Shown here: piece by piece, positions 1 to 5,949 of the stretch | Layout: each line of letters starts with the position of its first letter | Numbering within the stretch: the stretch's first letter is position 1 | DNA from: Methylovulum sp. | Lineage (GTDB): Bacteria; Pseudomonadota; Gammaproteobacteria; Methylococcales; Methylomonadaceae | Reading direction: 5' to 3' | Length of the DNA: 8,625 nt | Assembly (NCBI GenBank): GCA_016919605.1 | Contig: JACXTQ010000019.1 | Coordinates: 1-8,625, forward strand | The notes under the pieces: model-generated | What the model was told of the DNA's origin: nothing | Seen by the model: the letters and a program-made list of their open reading frames with translations, nothing else | The model's database searches: none | Made by a program: the position numbers and the translations under genes

Positions 1-398
1 GGTCGGCCAAAAACGGTGTTAAGCATGACATTGGCCGTTTTACGACCCACCCCCGCCAAAGCTTCCAGTTGTTCACGGGTATCGGGCACTTGTCCGTCAT
101 GCCTGTCCAGCAATTGCTGGCACAAGGTCATAATGTTCGCCGCTTTGCTGTTAAACAAGCCGATGGTTTTGATGTGGATTTTTAAGGCCTCCAGCCCCAG
201 AGCCAAAATAGTTGCCGGGGTATTGGCGACCGGAAACAATTTAGCGGTCGCTTTATTGACCCCCTTATCGGTCGCTTGCGCAGACAGCACCACGGCAACC
301 AGCAATTCAAACGGGGTGCTGTAGTGCAGTTCGGTGGCCGGCTCAGGAATCGCGGCGGCAAGGCGTGCAAAGATCAACTGGCGCTTACGGGCGTTCAT
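1..398 (-). CDS. nth: Endonuclease III (Nth), 3' part cut by window edge
   Basis: This is the first 132 residues of the base-excision-repair DNA glycosylase/AP lyase that removes oxidised pyrimidines. The visible part is nearly collinear with E. coli Nth: the segment around residues 27-61 (PFELLVAVVLSAQATD, then VNKATAKLFPVANTP), the IKTIGLFNSKA stretch at 76-86, and the helix-hairpin-helix LEALAGVGRKTAN at 111-123. K120 in this hairpin corresponds to the catalytic lysine of E. coli Nth. The catalytic Asp and the four-cysteine iron-sulfur cluster lie beyond the window edge, so completeness cannot be judged. The start is well fixed, because an in-frame TGA lies three codons upstream of this ATG. 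No strong Shine-Dalgarno is visible. The gene lies 73 nt after the upstream phosphorylase gene with no obvious terminator between, so readthrough from that operon is possible. Confidence 0.95.
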   Translation of the reverse strand, partial: MNARKRQLIFARLAAAIPEPATELHYSTPFELLVAVVLSAQATDKGVNKATAKLFPVANTPATILALGLEALKIHIKTIGLFNSKAANIMTLCQQLLDRHDGQVPDTREQLEALAGVGRKTANVMLNTVFGR

Positions 399-471
399 AA
401 ACCATCAATGGCACCGACAACATAATCCGCCCACTGTGACAACGCGATAACAAACAGGCGTACTCCAATGT

Positions 472-1224
472 TTAATAATCGCCGTCAGTCATGGTAATAA
501 ACGCCTGCAACAGTTGCGCAGTGTTCTCCATCCCCAGATGCAGGTTTTGCTCGATTTCGGTCATGGTGATTTCACCTTCGCTTTTGCCTGCCGCCCAATT
601 GGCGACCACCGACACGGAGGCGTAATTCATGCCCAACTCCCTGGCTAAGGCCGCTTCCGGCATGCCGGTCATGCCCACCATATCGCAACCGTCCCGTTCC
701 ATGCGGGTAATTTCAGCAATAGTCTCCAAGCGAGGGCCTTGGGTACAGCCATAAGTGGCCTTGGGACTCACCGTAATACCCGCTGTCGCAGCGGCGGCAA
801 TCAAGACGTTACGCAAGGCCGGACTGTACGGAAAGGTAAAGTCGATATGAGTAACCGGATAATTGGCATCTTCAAAAAATGTCTGTTGACGGCTATAAGT
901 ATAGTCGATGAGTTGGTCAGGAATGGCAATATGCGCGGGCACCATCGCTTCGGTAATGCCCCCGACGGCGGCGACCGCAACAATGTTTTCGACACCCAAT
1001 TGTTTCAGCCCCCAAATATTGGCCCGGTAATTGATCTTATGCGGGGCGATAGTATGCGGATTGCCGTGTCTGGCCAAAAAAACCACAGGGCGGCCATTGA
1101 ATTCGCCGCTGATAAATTCGGCGGAAGGCGCACCATAAGGAGTTGATAAGTGTTCGCGCTTGTTGATAACCAAGCCGCCAAGTTGGGTCAGGCCAGTACC
1201 GCCAATAAAAGCCAGTTTGCTCAT
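472..1224 (-). CDS. S-methyl-5'-thioinosine / 5'-methylthioadenosine phosphorylase (MTAP/MTIP, PNP family)
   Basis: This 250-residue cytoplasmic enzyme cleaves a methylthio-nucleoside with phosphate to give 5-methylthioribose-1-phosphate and a free purine, salvaging the by-product of polyamine and quorum-signal synthesis. Visible motifs are the phosphate loop GGTG at 8-11, RHG at 52-54, PHKINYRAN at 61-69, QGPRLET at 162-168 and MTGMPEA at 185-191. The base-recognition segment reads VVANWAAG (206-213). N209 sits where true methylthioadenosine phosphorylases have the Asp of their DYDCW segment, and Asn there is typical of 6-oxopurine enzymes. I therefore favour methylthioinosine, as in the Pseudomonas aeruginosa PA3004 type, but the older family label (mtnP) cannot be excluded. 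The ATG lies 2 nt after the hpt stop, with AAGGA nine bases upstream inside hpt. Placement beside hpt, which consumes hypoxanthine, supports the thioinosine assignment. Confidence 0.92.
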   Translation of the reverse strand: MSKLAFIGGTGLTQLGGLVINKREHLSTPYGAPSAEFISGEFNGRPVVFLARHGNPHTIAPHKINYRANIWGLKQLGVENIVAVAAVGGITEAMVPAHIAIPDQLIDYTYSRQQTFFEDANYPVTHIDFTFPYSPALRNVLIAAAATAGITVSPKATYGCTQGPRLETIAEITRMERDGCDMVGMTGMPEAALARELGMNYASVSVVANWAAGKSEGEITMTEIEQNLHLGMENTAQLLQAFITMTDGDY

Positions 1225-1226
1225 CG

Positions 1227-1781
1227 TTATTGTTCCTTGTTATCTATCGGGCAGGCATAAATGCCCGCAGCATTGCGCAAATAGCCTTTATAATCCATAC
1301 CGTAACCAAATATATAGCGGTCGGCGACTTCCAGACCAACAAAATCAGCCTGAATCGGTTTATCACGCCCCAATTGTTTGTCAATCAAAACGGCACTATA
1401 AACCGCAACCGCACCTTCCGCCAAACAAAATTCATGGATGGCGGCCAGAGTGATGCCCTCATCCAACACATCATCAACAATCAAAACTGTACGGCCTTGC
1501 AAAGGCAAGTGCGGTTTCAACAGCCAAGCAATGGCTCCGCCTGAGGTTTGGTTTTGATAACGGCTGGCATTGATAGCATCGACATTCAAGGGCATAGTCA
1601 AACGAGTCAGTAATTTTCCCGCCACCACCACGCCGCCGTTCATTACACACAACACCAAGTGATTGCTATCCGCTAGTTGGCTATTGATGCTGGCCGCCAT
1701 GCCATCCAAAGCGGCTTCGACTTCATCCTCGCTATGCAGCAATTCGGCATGGTCTTGGATATGTTTTATTTCGTTGAGCAT
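1227..1781 (-). CDS. hpt: Hypoxanthine-guanine phosphoribosyltransferase
   Basis: This 184-residue cytoplasmic enzyme transfers phosphoribose from PRPP to hypoxanthine or guanine, giving IMP or GMP. The defining PRPP-binding motif VLIVDDVLDEGIT is at residues 99-111. The pyrophosphate loop region VMNGGVVVAGKL is at 46-57, the flexible-loop region at about 71-90, and the purine-binding C-terminal segment at 145-176 (ADFVGLEVADRYIFGYGMD and onward). The length is normal for small bacterial HPRTs. The SSYG-type flexible loop of E. coli Hpt is replaced here by ASRYQNQTSGG, as in a subgroup related to but distinct from the enteric enzyme. The ATG lies 4 nt after the nagZ stop and the stop is 2 nt before the phosphorylase ATG, so the three genes almost certainly share a message. 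Its Shine-Dalgarno is poor (AAGAA), which suggests translational coupling to nagZ. Confidence 0.93.
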   Translation of the reverse strand: MLNEIKHIQDHAELLHSEDEVEAALDGMAASINSQLADSNHLVLCVMNGGVVVAGKLLTRLTMPLNVDAINASRYQNQTSGGAIAWLLKPHLPLQGRTVLIVDDVLDEGITLAAIHEFCLAEGAVAVYSAVLIDKQLGRDKPIQADFVGLEVADRYIFGYGMDYKGYLRNAAGIYACPIDNKEQ

Positions 1782-1785
1782 GATG

Positions 1786-2802
1786 TTATTCTTGGTCGTT
1801 AAGTTGCTTGATAAGGCTGCTAATTATCCGCCACTTTTGCGATTGTTGCAGTTTTTCACCGCTCATTAACTCCTTACCTTTCATGCGCAACAAGCGTTGC
1901 TCGCGAATAGGGTCATCCATGACCGGCAAAGTCAGCAATACCTGTTCGGCGGCTTTGAGGTTGTTACAGACTAAAACCATATCGCAACCGGCGGCTTGGG
2001 CAAGGCGGGCGCGTTCGGGAAAATCCCCCACTGAAGCCGCCCCTTCCATACTCAAATCGTCACTAAAGACGACCCCCTCAAATTTTAATTCCTGACGCAA
2101 AATTTGTTGTACCCAAAACCGCGAAAAGCCGGCGGCATCTCTATCAATATGCGGGTAAACAATGTGTGCCAGCATCACCGCTTCCATCCCAGCGGCAATC
2201 AGTTGCTTAAAGGGGAGCAAATCTTGGGCGCGGAGAGTGTCCAGATCACGCCCGTCCACTGGCAAGGCCAAATGCGAATCAGCAGCGACCGCACCATGCC
2301 CTGGAAAATGCTTGCCGGTCGCCGCCATTCCCGCTACCTTCATACCCTGCCTGAACAAACCCGCCAACTCGGTGACTTGCCTAGCATCACGCGCAAAGGC
2401 ACGGTCACCGATAATGGTGCTGATCCCGCAATCCACATCCAACACGGGCGCGAAACTAAAATCCACGCCCACCGCCAGCAATTCCGCCGCCATCAGCCAA
2501 CCCGCCGATTGCGCCAACAGCGGATGTTGTGCGAAATGGGCAGCGGGCGGCAGACGGGTGAAACCTTCCTTAAACCGTTGTACCCTCCCCCCTTCTTGGT
2601 CAACCGCAATCAGAATGTCGCCAGCCCGCGCCGCCCTGATGCTGCGGATAAGCGCGGTCACTTGTGCAGGGTCTTGGAAGTTGCGCGAGAATAGGATAAC
2701 TGCACCGGTATTGGGGTGCTTGATCAGTTCCTGTTCAAGCGCGGTCAAGGCCAAGCCTGCAATGTCTAGCATGACAGGGCCGATAGCAAGAGGTTTTGTC
2801 AT
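1786..2802 (-). CDS. nagZ: Beta-N-acetylhexosaminidase NagZ (GH3)
   Basis: This 338-residue cytosolic glycosidase releases GlcNAc from GlcNAc-1,6-anhydroMurNAc-peptides during peptidoglycan recycling. In species with AmpR/AmpC its products influence beta-lactamase induction. Family 3 signatures are clear: GPVMLDIAG at 8-16, DQEGGRVQRF at 68-77, GKHFPGHG at 163-170 carrying the catalytic-loop His, and FSDDLSMEGA at 246-255. D248 is the expected nucleophile, the same number as in E. coli NagZ. There is no signal peptide, as expected for Gram-negative NagZ, and the length is typical. It is the first gene of the nagZ-hpt-phosphorylase unit. The ATG fits homologues, which begin just before GPVMLD, but no Shine-Dalgarno is evident in the AT-rich leader. 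A candidate promoter lies about 60 nt upstream. Confidence 0.96.
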   Translation of the reverse strand: MTKPLAIGPVMLDIAGLALTALEQELIKHPNTGAVILFSRNFQDPAQVTALIRSIRAARAGDILIAVDQEGGRVQRFKEGFTRLPPAAHFAQHPLLAQSAGWLMAAELLAVGVDFSFAPVLDVDCGISTIIGDRAFARDARQVTELAGLFRQGMKVAGMAATGKHFPGHGAVAADSHLALPVDGRDLDTLRAQDLLPFKQLIAAGMEAVMLAHIVYPHIDRDAAGFSRFWVQQILRQELKFEGVVFSDDLSMEGAASVGDFPERARLAQAAGCDMVLVCNNLKAAEQVLLTLPVMDDPIREQRLLRMKGKELMSGEKLQQSQKWRIISSLIKQLNDQE

Positions 2803-2860
2803 AATATCTAAATAGTTTCTAACATGTTGTGTAATGGATAAAGCCTATGGTTTCAAGGGA

Positions 2861-2889
2861 AGGATACTAAGTAAGCCCTATAATAACAA
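2861..2889 (-). promoter_or_regulatory. Candidate sigma-70 promoter for nagZ-hpt-phosphorylase operon
   Basis: On the minus strand TTGTTA (-35, 2884-2889) and TATCCT (-10, 2861-2866) are separated by exactly 17 nt. Each hexamer matches consensus at four of six positions. Transcription would start near 2854 and leave a leader of about 50 nt before the nagZ ATG. This is the best-placed match in the 134-nt gap between the EAL gene and nagZ, but the hexamers are imperfect and no start-site data exist. No rho-independent terminator for the upstream gene is apparent in this gap. Confidence 0.35.
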
Positions 2890-2936
2890 GATTTTAAGGG
2901 TGTTTATAATCGTGCTATCCATGTAAAACAGATTGC

Positions 2937-4718
2937 TTACTGGAAGCCGCACAGGCACTCGCCAGCTTTAGCTTCGCCCTTGACAAAGTAACTGTTACCC
3001 GTTGATTGTTTAGCGGTTTTTTTCGCGTTGGCCGCCAAATCGGCAACCTCTACATGTGACTGGCATTGGCTGGTCATATCAGGGGCGACAATACCCGCCG
3101 ACAAGCTGATCAGCGGGAAGAAACACGGTATGCCAGCGCGGTCTTCAGCATAAATGCCCCCTGCGGCAACATCTTCGGGGCGATAATAATGCGGCACTTG
3201 GCTGGCAAAACGGGCCAACACATCTTGGCAACAATGTAACCAATTATCGCAAGTGAACACGACAATAAAATCATCGCCGCCGATATGCCCAACCAAACCG
3301 CAACTATTGCCGATCTGTTGCCGTAAGGTGTCGGCGACCGCTTTAATGATATTATCGCCCGCATTGTAGCCATAAACATCATTAAAGGGCTTGAAGTTGT
3401 CCAAATCAAAATAGCCGACCGCAAATGGCTGTTGCCCTGCCAACAAACGGTTGATGTAATCATTGACAGGGACGCTGCCGGGCAGCAAGGTCAACGGGTT
3501 GGCATGTTGCGCATAATGGATTTGCTGGCGGGTGATCTCCTCCAGCAAGCCCCACACCGTACCAATGCCGATATAATTGCCGTTATCGGTAACTATAAAA
3601 GCCTTATCATGGCTGATAGTGGAGGTGAGTTGCTGGCTGACCCATTCCAACGGGGTGTTTTGCTCAAAGCTTAACGGCAGCTTGTCAACAAACAGTTGTA
3701 CGGGCTTTTTGCCGTACAATTCCAAACCATAGCGACTGGAAAACAGCGTGGCGAAAAAATGGTCACGCTGGATGATCCCAGTGGGCTTGTCATCATCCAC
3801 CAACGGTAAAAAACTTAAATCCTTATAGGCTTGGAACCACTCCAGCACTTCGGTAATTAGTGTAGCTGACGGCAATGGCCGGATTTTTTTGGCAATGTGC
3901 GCGGCAGTAACCGTTGGTAACGGACGGGCCCGCATATACCATGCCTCACCCGTGTGCAACAGCCCAATATCCAGCTTCCTTAAAGGGATGGCGGTGGGTT
4001 TGGCAAAATAAAAACCTTGGGCATAGCAAATACCCAGTTTTTTCACGGCCTCAAACTCCTCTTCCGTCTCAACCCCTTCGGCAATCACTTGGCAACCTAT
4101 AGAACCGGCTACCGTTTGTATAGAGCGCACAAAATTAAGTTTGACCTCATCCTGATGCAGGTCAGTAATGAAATGCTTGTCGATTTTCACATAATCAGGC
4201 TGAATTTCTGTCCACAGCCTAAGCCCGGAATAACCTGACCCCAAATCATCCAACGCTATCTGAAAGCCCATATCACGGCAATGTTTGATCATATCACGCA
4301 TGTGCAGATAATTGTCCGTGACCTGATGCTCAGTGATTTCAATAACAACCGAGCTGGGCGTAAGGCCCAATTGGCTTTGGAAATGGCTGGCGATGGTCTG
4401 TTTAAAATCAGGATGCAACAATACCGCAGGGCTGACATTGATAAACAGTTTTTCAGGAATATCTAGGTCGGCATAATGTTTCAGGCTGATTTCACGCGAC
4501 AGGTATTCGAGTTTGTTGCTTAAATTGATTTGGTCAGCCGTGGTGAACAGCACAAACGGCGTGTATAAAGGGCTATCCGATGGCCCTCGGATCAAGGCCT
4601 CATAGCCGATGATTTTTTTGTGTACAATCGATACAATAGGCTGAAAATAAGGTGTCAGTGTCTCATCTTCAAGAATTTTAATTAATTCATCATGTAAGGC
4701 GGACATCTGATTTTTCAC
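2937..4718 (-). CDS. EAL-CBS-GGDEF cyclic-di-GMP phosphodiesterase with altered GGDDF domain
   Basis: This 593-residue protein has no signal peptide or membrane segment. Domain order is EAL (about 12-250), two CBS-like repeats (about 264-400), then GGDEF (about 405-580). The EAL residues for c-di-GMP hydrolysis all appear present: E40 in YEALIRG, N94 in FINVSP, E127 and E130 in IEITE, D157/D158 in DDLGSG, K178 in VKID, E214 and E217 in AEGVET, and Q234. The GGDEF half keeps the metal-site D438 and D482, but the signature reads HIGGDDF (478-484): His replaces the usual Arg and Asp replaces Glu. No RxxD inhibitory site precedes it. I infer an active phosphodiesterase with a sensory or weak cyclase domain. 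CBS pairs commonly bind adenine nucleotides, so energy state may be an input. The start is uncertain: GTG at 4718 (numbering used here) or ATG at 4706; neither has a clear Shine-Dalgarno. Confidence 0.93.
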   Translation of the reverse strand: MKNQMSALHDELIKILEDETLTPYFQPIVSIVHKKIIGYEALIRGPSDSPLYTPFVLFTTADQINLSNKLEYLSREISLKHYADLDIPEKLFINVSPAVLLHPDFKQTIASHFQSQLGLTPSSVVIEITEHQVTDNYLHMRDMIKHCRDMGFQIALDDLGSGYSGLRLWTEIQPDYVKIDKHFITDLHQDEVKLNFVRSIQTVAGSIGCQVIAEGVETEEEFEAVKKLGICYAQGFYFAKPTAIPLRKLDIGLLHTGEAWYMRARPLPTVTAAHIAKKIRPLPSATLITEVLEWFQAYKDLSFLPLVDDDKPTGIIQRDHFFATLFSSRYGLELYGKKPVQLFVDKLPLSFEQNTPLEWVSQQLTSTISHDKAFIVTDNGNYIGIGTVWGLLEEITRQQIHYAQHANPLTLLPGSVPVNDYINRLLAGQQPFAVGYFDLDNFKPFNDVYGYNAGDNIIKAVADTLRQQIGNSCGLVGHIGGDDFIVVFTCDNWLHCCQDVLARFASQVPHYYRPEDVAAGGIYAEDRAGIPCFFPLISLSAGIVAPDMTSQCQSHVEVADLAANAKKTAKQSTGNSYFVKGEAKAGECLCGFQ

Positions 4719-4765
4719 TAAATGGCGAAAGCGATGAGGATGGGCTTTAAAAGGCCATACTTTTT

Positions 4766-4814
4766 ATTTTTAGGTGGGATAAAGGAAGACCTAGGAATTA
4801 AAAAACCTAAAAAT
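4766..4814 (-). repeat. Inverted repeat in the presumed leader of the EAL gene
   Basis: ATTTTTAGGT (4766-4775) and ACCTAAAAAT (4805-4814) are perfect 10-base inverted copies separated by 29 nt. They fall inside the leader predicted from the promoter at 4826-4854. In RNA they could form an AU-rich stem whose loop contains the CCTAGG palindrome; in DNA they could be half-sites of an operator. The stem is weak (seven A-U pairs, three G-C), so function is uncertain. Confidence 0.4.
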
Positions 4815-4819
4815 TGACC
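4790..4819. repeat. Direct repeat copy 1 (CCTAGGAATT element with 7-nt insertion)
   Basis: This copy starts with CCTAGGAATT and ends with AATTGACC. Removing seven bases (CCTAAAA, 4806-4812) leaves 23 bases that match the copy at 4931-4953 at 21 positions. It lies at and just downstream of the transcription start predicted for the EAL gene, a position suited to a repressor site. Confidence 0.45.
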
Positions 4820-4825
4820 CTTCGC

Positions 4826-4854
4826 AGTATAGGTTTTGTTTACGGCAATAGCAA
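4826..4854 (-). promoter_or_regulatory. Candidate sigma-70 promoter for the EAL-CBS-GGDEF gene
   Basis: On the minus strand TTGCTA (-35, 4849-4854) and TATACT (-10, 4826-4831) are spaced by 17 nt and match consensus at four and five of six positions. The predicted start near 4819 leaves a leader of about 100 nt to the GTG or ATG start. This is the best promoter match in the gap by hexamer and spacing, but it is unproven. Confidence 0.42.
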
Positions 4855-4900
4855 GAAACCGCCACACTATTTCATAAGATTTGCCAACCACATCACAATT

Positions 4901-4929
4901 ATTATAGACAACAGCCAATTTGCCAAAAA
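4901..4929 (-). promoter_or_regulatory. Weaker upstream promoter candidate
   Basis: A perfect TATAAT lies at 4901-4906 on the minus strand. The base run 17 nt upstream, TTTTTG at 4924-4929, is a poor -35 match. Repeat copy 2 directly abuts its upstream side. It may be a second promoter for the same gene, perhaps activator-dependent, or chance in AT-rich DNA. Confidence 0.2.
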
Positions 4930-4930
4930 A

Positions 4931-4953
4931 CCTAGGAATTCAAAAAATTAACC
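4931..4953. repeat. Direct repeat copy 2 (CCTAGGAATT element)
   Basis: This is the shorter copy: CCTAGGAATT, then C, six A, TT and AACC. It matches copy 1 at 21 of 23 bases once the 7-nt insertion of copy 1 is removed. The copies begin 141 nt apart in the same orientation and bracket the two promoter candidates of the EAL gene. Confidence 0.45.
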
Positions 4954-4978
4954 ATAAGGCATTTTAACGCCCCTATTT

Positions 4979-5025
4979 CGGACAGCTTTATAGACTTTAG
5001 TAAAATGTCATTGCAAGCTTGTCCG
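4979..5025. repeat. 47-base imperfect two-part stem-loop
   Basis: The outer arms CGGACAGCTT (4979-4988) and AAGCTTGTCCG (5015-5025) pair over 10 bases with one bulged base. Between them, after short unpaired joints, GACTTT and AAATGTC form a second hairpin of six pairs with one bulge. No T-tract follows on either strand, so it is not a standard rho-independent terminator. It could be an intergenic palindromic repeat, a processing site downstream of the dehydrogenase message, or part of a small RNA. Confidence 0.45.
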
Positions 5026-5078
5026 TCGGCTACACTTCCCGCAAAAACCATCCGAACCGTTGAAAATAAAACCCTTGT

Positions 5079-5090
5079 TGTATATATACA
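5079..5090. promoter_or_regulatory. Perfect 12-base palindrome TGTATATATACA
   Basis: TGTATATATACA is identical to its reverse complement and lies 22 nt beyond the dehydrogenase stop codon. Palindromes with TGT and ACA ends are common protein-binding sites, but this one sits at the 3' end of a gene and about 260 nt from the EAL gene promoter candidate. Alternating TA can also arise by chance. Confidence 0.25.
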
Positions 5091-5112
5091 TATTCAGGTG
5101 CTATAGGCAACG

Positions 5113-5949
5113 TTAGGCGATTTTTCTCAACACTGCATCTAGCCACGATACGGGCAAAATACGTTTCAAAAAAGCGAACAAATAAGTCGGCACGGTGACG
5201 TAATAACGGATTTTAGGACGCTTGGCTTCCAATGCATGGATGACTTTTTCGGCAACGGCCTTGGCGGGTAAGGTAAACGGTGCCGCCGCGCCTTGTTTTT
5301 GCAAACGCACCGCTATCGCCTGATAAGTGGCTTGATGATAACTTTGGCTGGGGTCTATGTTTTGTTGATACAGCGTGAAAGCGTTCTTTCTAAAATCACT
5401 GAGGATAGGGCCAGGTTCTATCAGCGAGATATGGATATGGGTGCCATGCAACTCTAAACGCAACGTGTCCGCCAACCCTTCCAAAGCAAATTTGCTGGCA
5501 TTATAAGCTCCCCGATAGGTCATGGCAACCAACCCTAAAATAGAGCTGTTATAAATGATGCGCCCGTGTCCTTGTGCCCGCATCACCGGAATCACTAAAT
5601 TAGTCAGCTCCTGCGTACCGAACACATTGGTTTCAAACTGGTGGCGCAAAACGTCCCGGCTAAGGTCTTCAACCGCACCTGGCTGGCCAAAAGCGGCGTT
5701 ATTAAACAAGGCATCCAGTTTACCGCCTGTCATCGCCAAAACAGTGCTGACCGCTTGGCGGATACTCTGGCTATCGGCTAAATCCAATTGTACGGAGCTA
5801 AACCCCTCGACGGCCAAGCGGGCGACATCTTCAGGTTTTCTGGCCGCAGCAATCACTTGATGTCCACGCTGTTGCAAGAGCTGCGCGGTGACATAACCAA
5901 TACCGCTGGAGCAGCCTGTGACCAGTATGGTTTTTGCCGTGTTTGCCAT
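5113..5949 (-). CDS. Short-chain dehydrogenase/reductase, YbbO-like
   Basis: This 278-residue NAD(P)-dependent oxidoreductase has the classical SDR fold. Visible elements are the nucleotide-binding TGCSSGIG at 11-18, R37-K38 at the end of the second strand (which favours NADPH), NNAAFG at 83-88, N108, S136, and the catalytic YNASK with Y149 and K153. EPGPI (178-182) follows, typical of this group. The whole length, including a basic C-terminal tail (LKRILPVSWLDAVL), resembles E. coli YbbO, described as an NADP-dependent aldehyde reductase. The substrate here cannot be read from sequence. The tail could associate with membrane but is not a clear transmembrane segment. Its ATG shares one base with the stop of the upstream DUF4124 gene (TAATG), implying translational coupling. 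No terminator is visible downstream. Confidence 0.9.
   Translation of the reverse strand: MANTAKTILVTGCSSGIGYVTAQLLQQRGHQVIAAARKPEDVARLAVEGFSSVQLDLADSQSIRQAVSTVLAMTGGKLDALFNNAAFGQPGAVEDLSRDVLRHQFETNVFGTQELTNLVIPVMRAQGHGRIIYNSSILGLVAMTYRGAYNASKFALEGLADTLRLELHGTHIHISLIEPGPILSDFRKNAFTLYQQNIDPSQSYHQATYQAIAVRLQKQGAAAPFTLPAKAVAEKVIHALEAKRPKIRYYVTVPTYLFAFLKRILPVSWLDAVLRKIA

Larger units (their letters stand above)
4719..5112. other. 394-nt intergenic region, no convincing gene
   Basis: This AT-rich stretch lies between the dehydrogenase gene and the EAL-CBS-GGDEF gene, both on the minus strand. I see no credible coding sequence, RNA gene or transposon end. It does contain one fair and one weak promoter candidate for the EAL gene, two copies of a short direct repeat, an inverted repeat in the presumed leader, a 47-base stem-loop and a 12-base palindrome, each listed separately. 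No classic U-tailed terminator for the dehydrogenase operon was found. The bases from 5026 to 5078 and from 5091 to 5112 show nothing I can name. Confidence 0.6.

Noticed and set aside
739..1146. Plus-strand 135-codon open frame opposite the phosphorylase gene
   Set aside because: It lies antisense to a conserved enzyme, has no domain, and its composition follows the reverse of the real gene.
2104..2815. Long plus-strand open frames (about 196 and 217 codons) opposite nagZ
   Set aside because: They are antisense shadows of a clear GH3 gene; their translations are Arg/Ser/Pro-rich without any domain.
3110..3463. 117-codon minus-strand frame inside the GGDEF portion
   Set aside because: It is out of frame within a complete conserved domain, with no sign of a real overlapping gene or of a frameshift.
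4718..4918. 66-codon minus-strand open frame ending in TAG that overlaps the GTG of the EAL gene
   Set aside because: It starts only with TTG, has no internal Met and no recognisable motif, and overlaps the promoter and repeat elements. The TAGTG overlap looks like chance.
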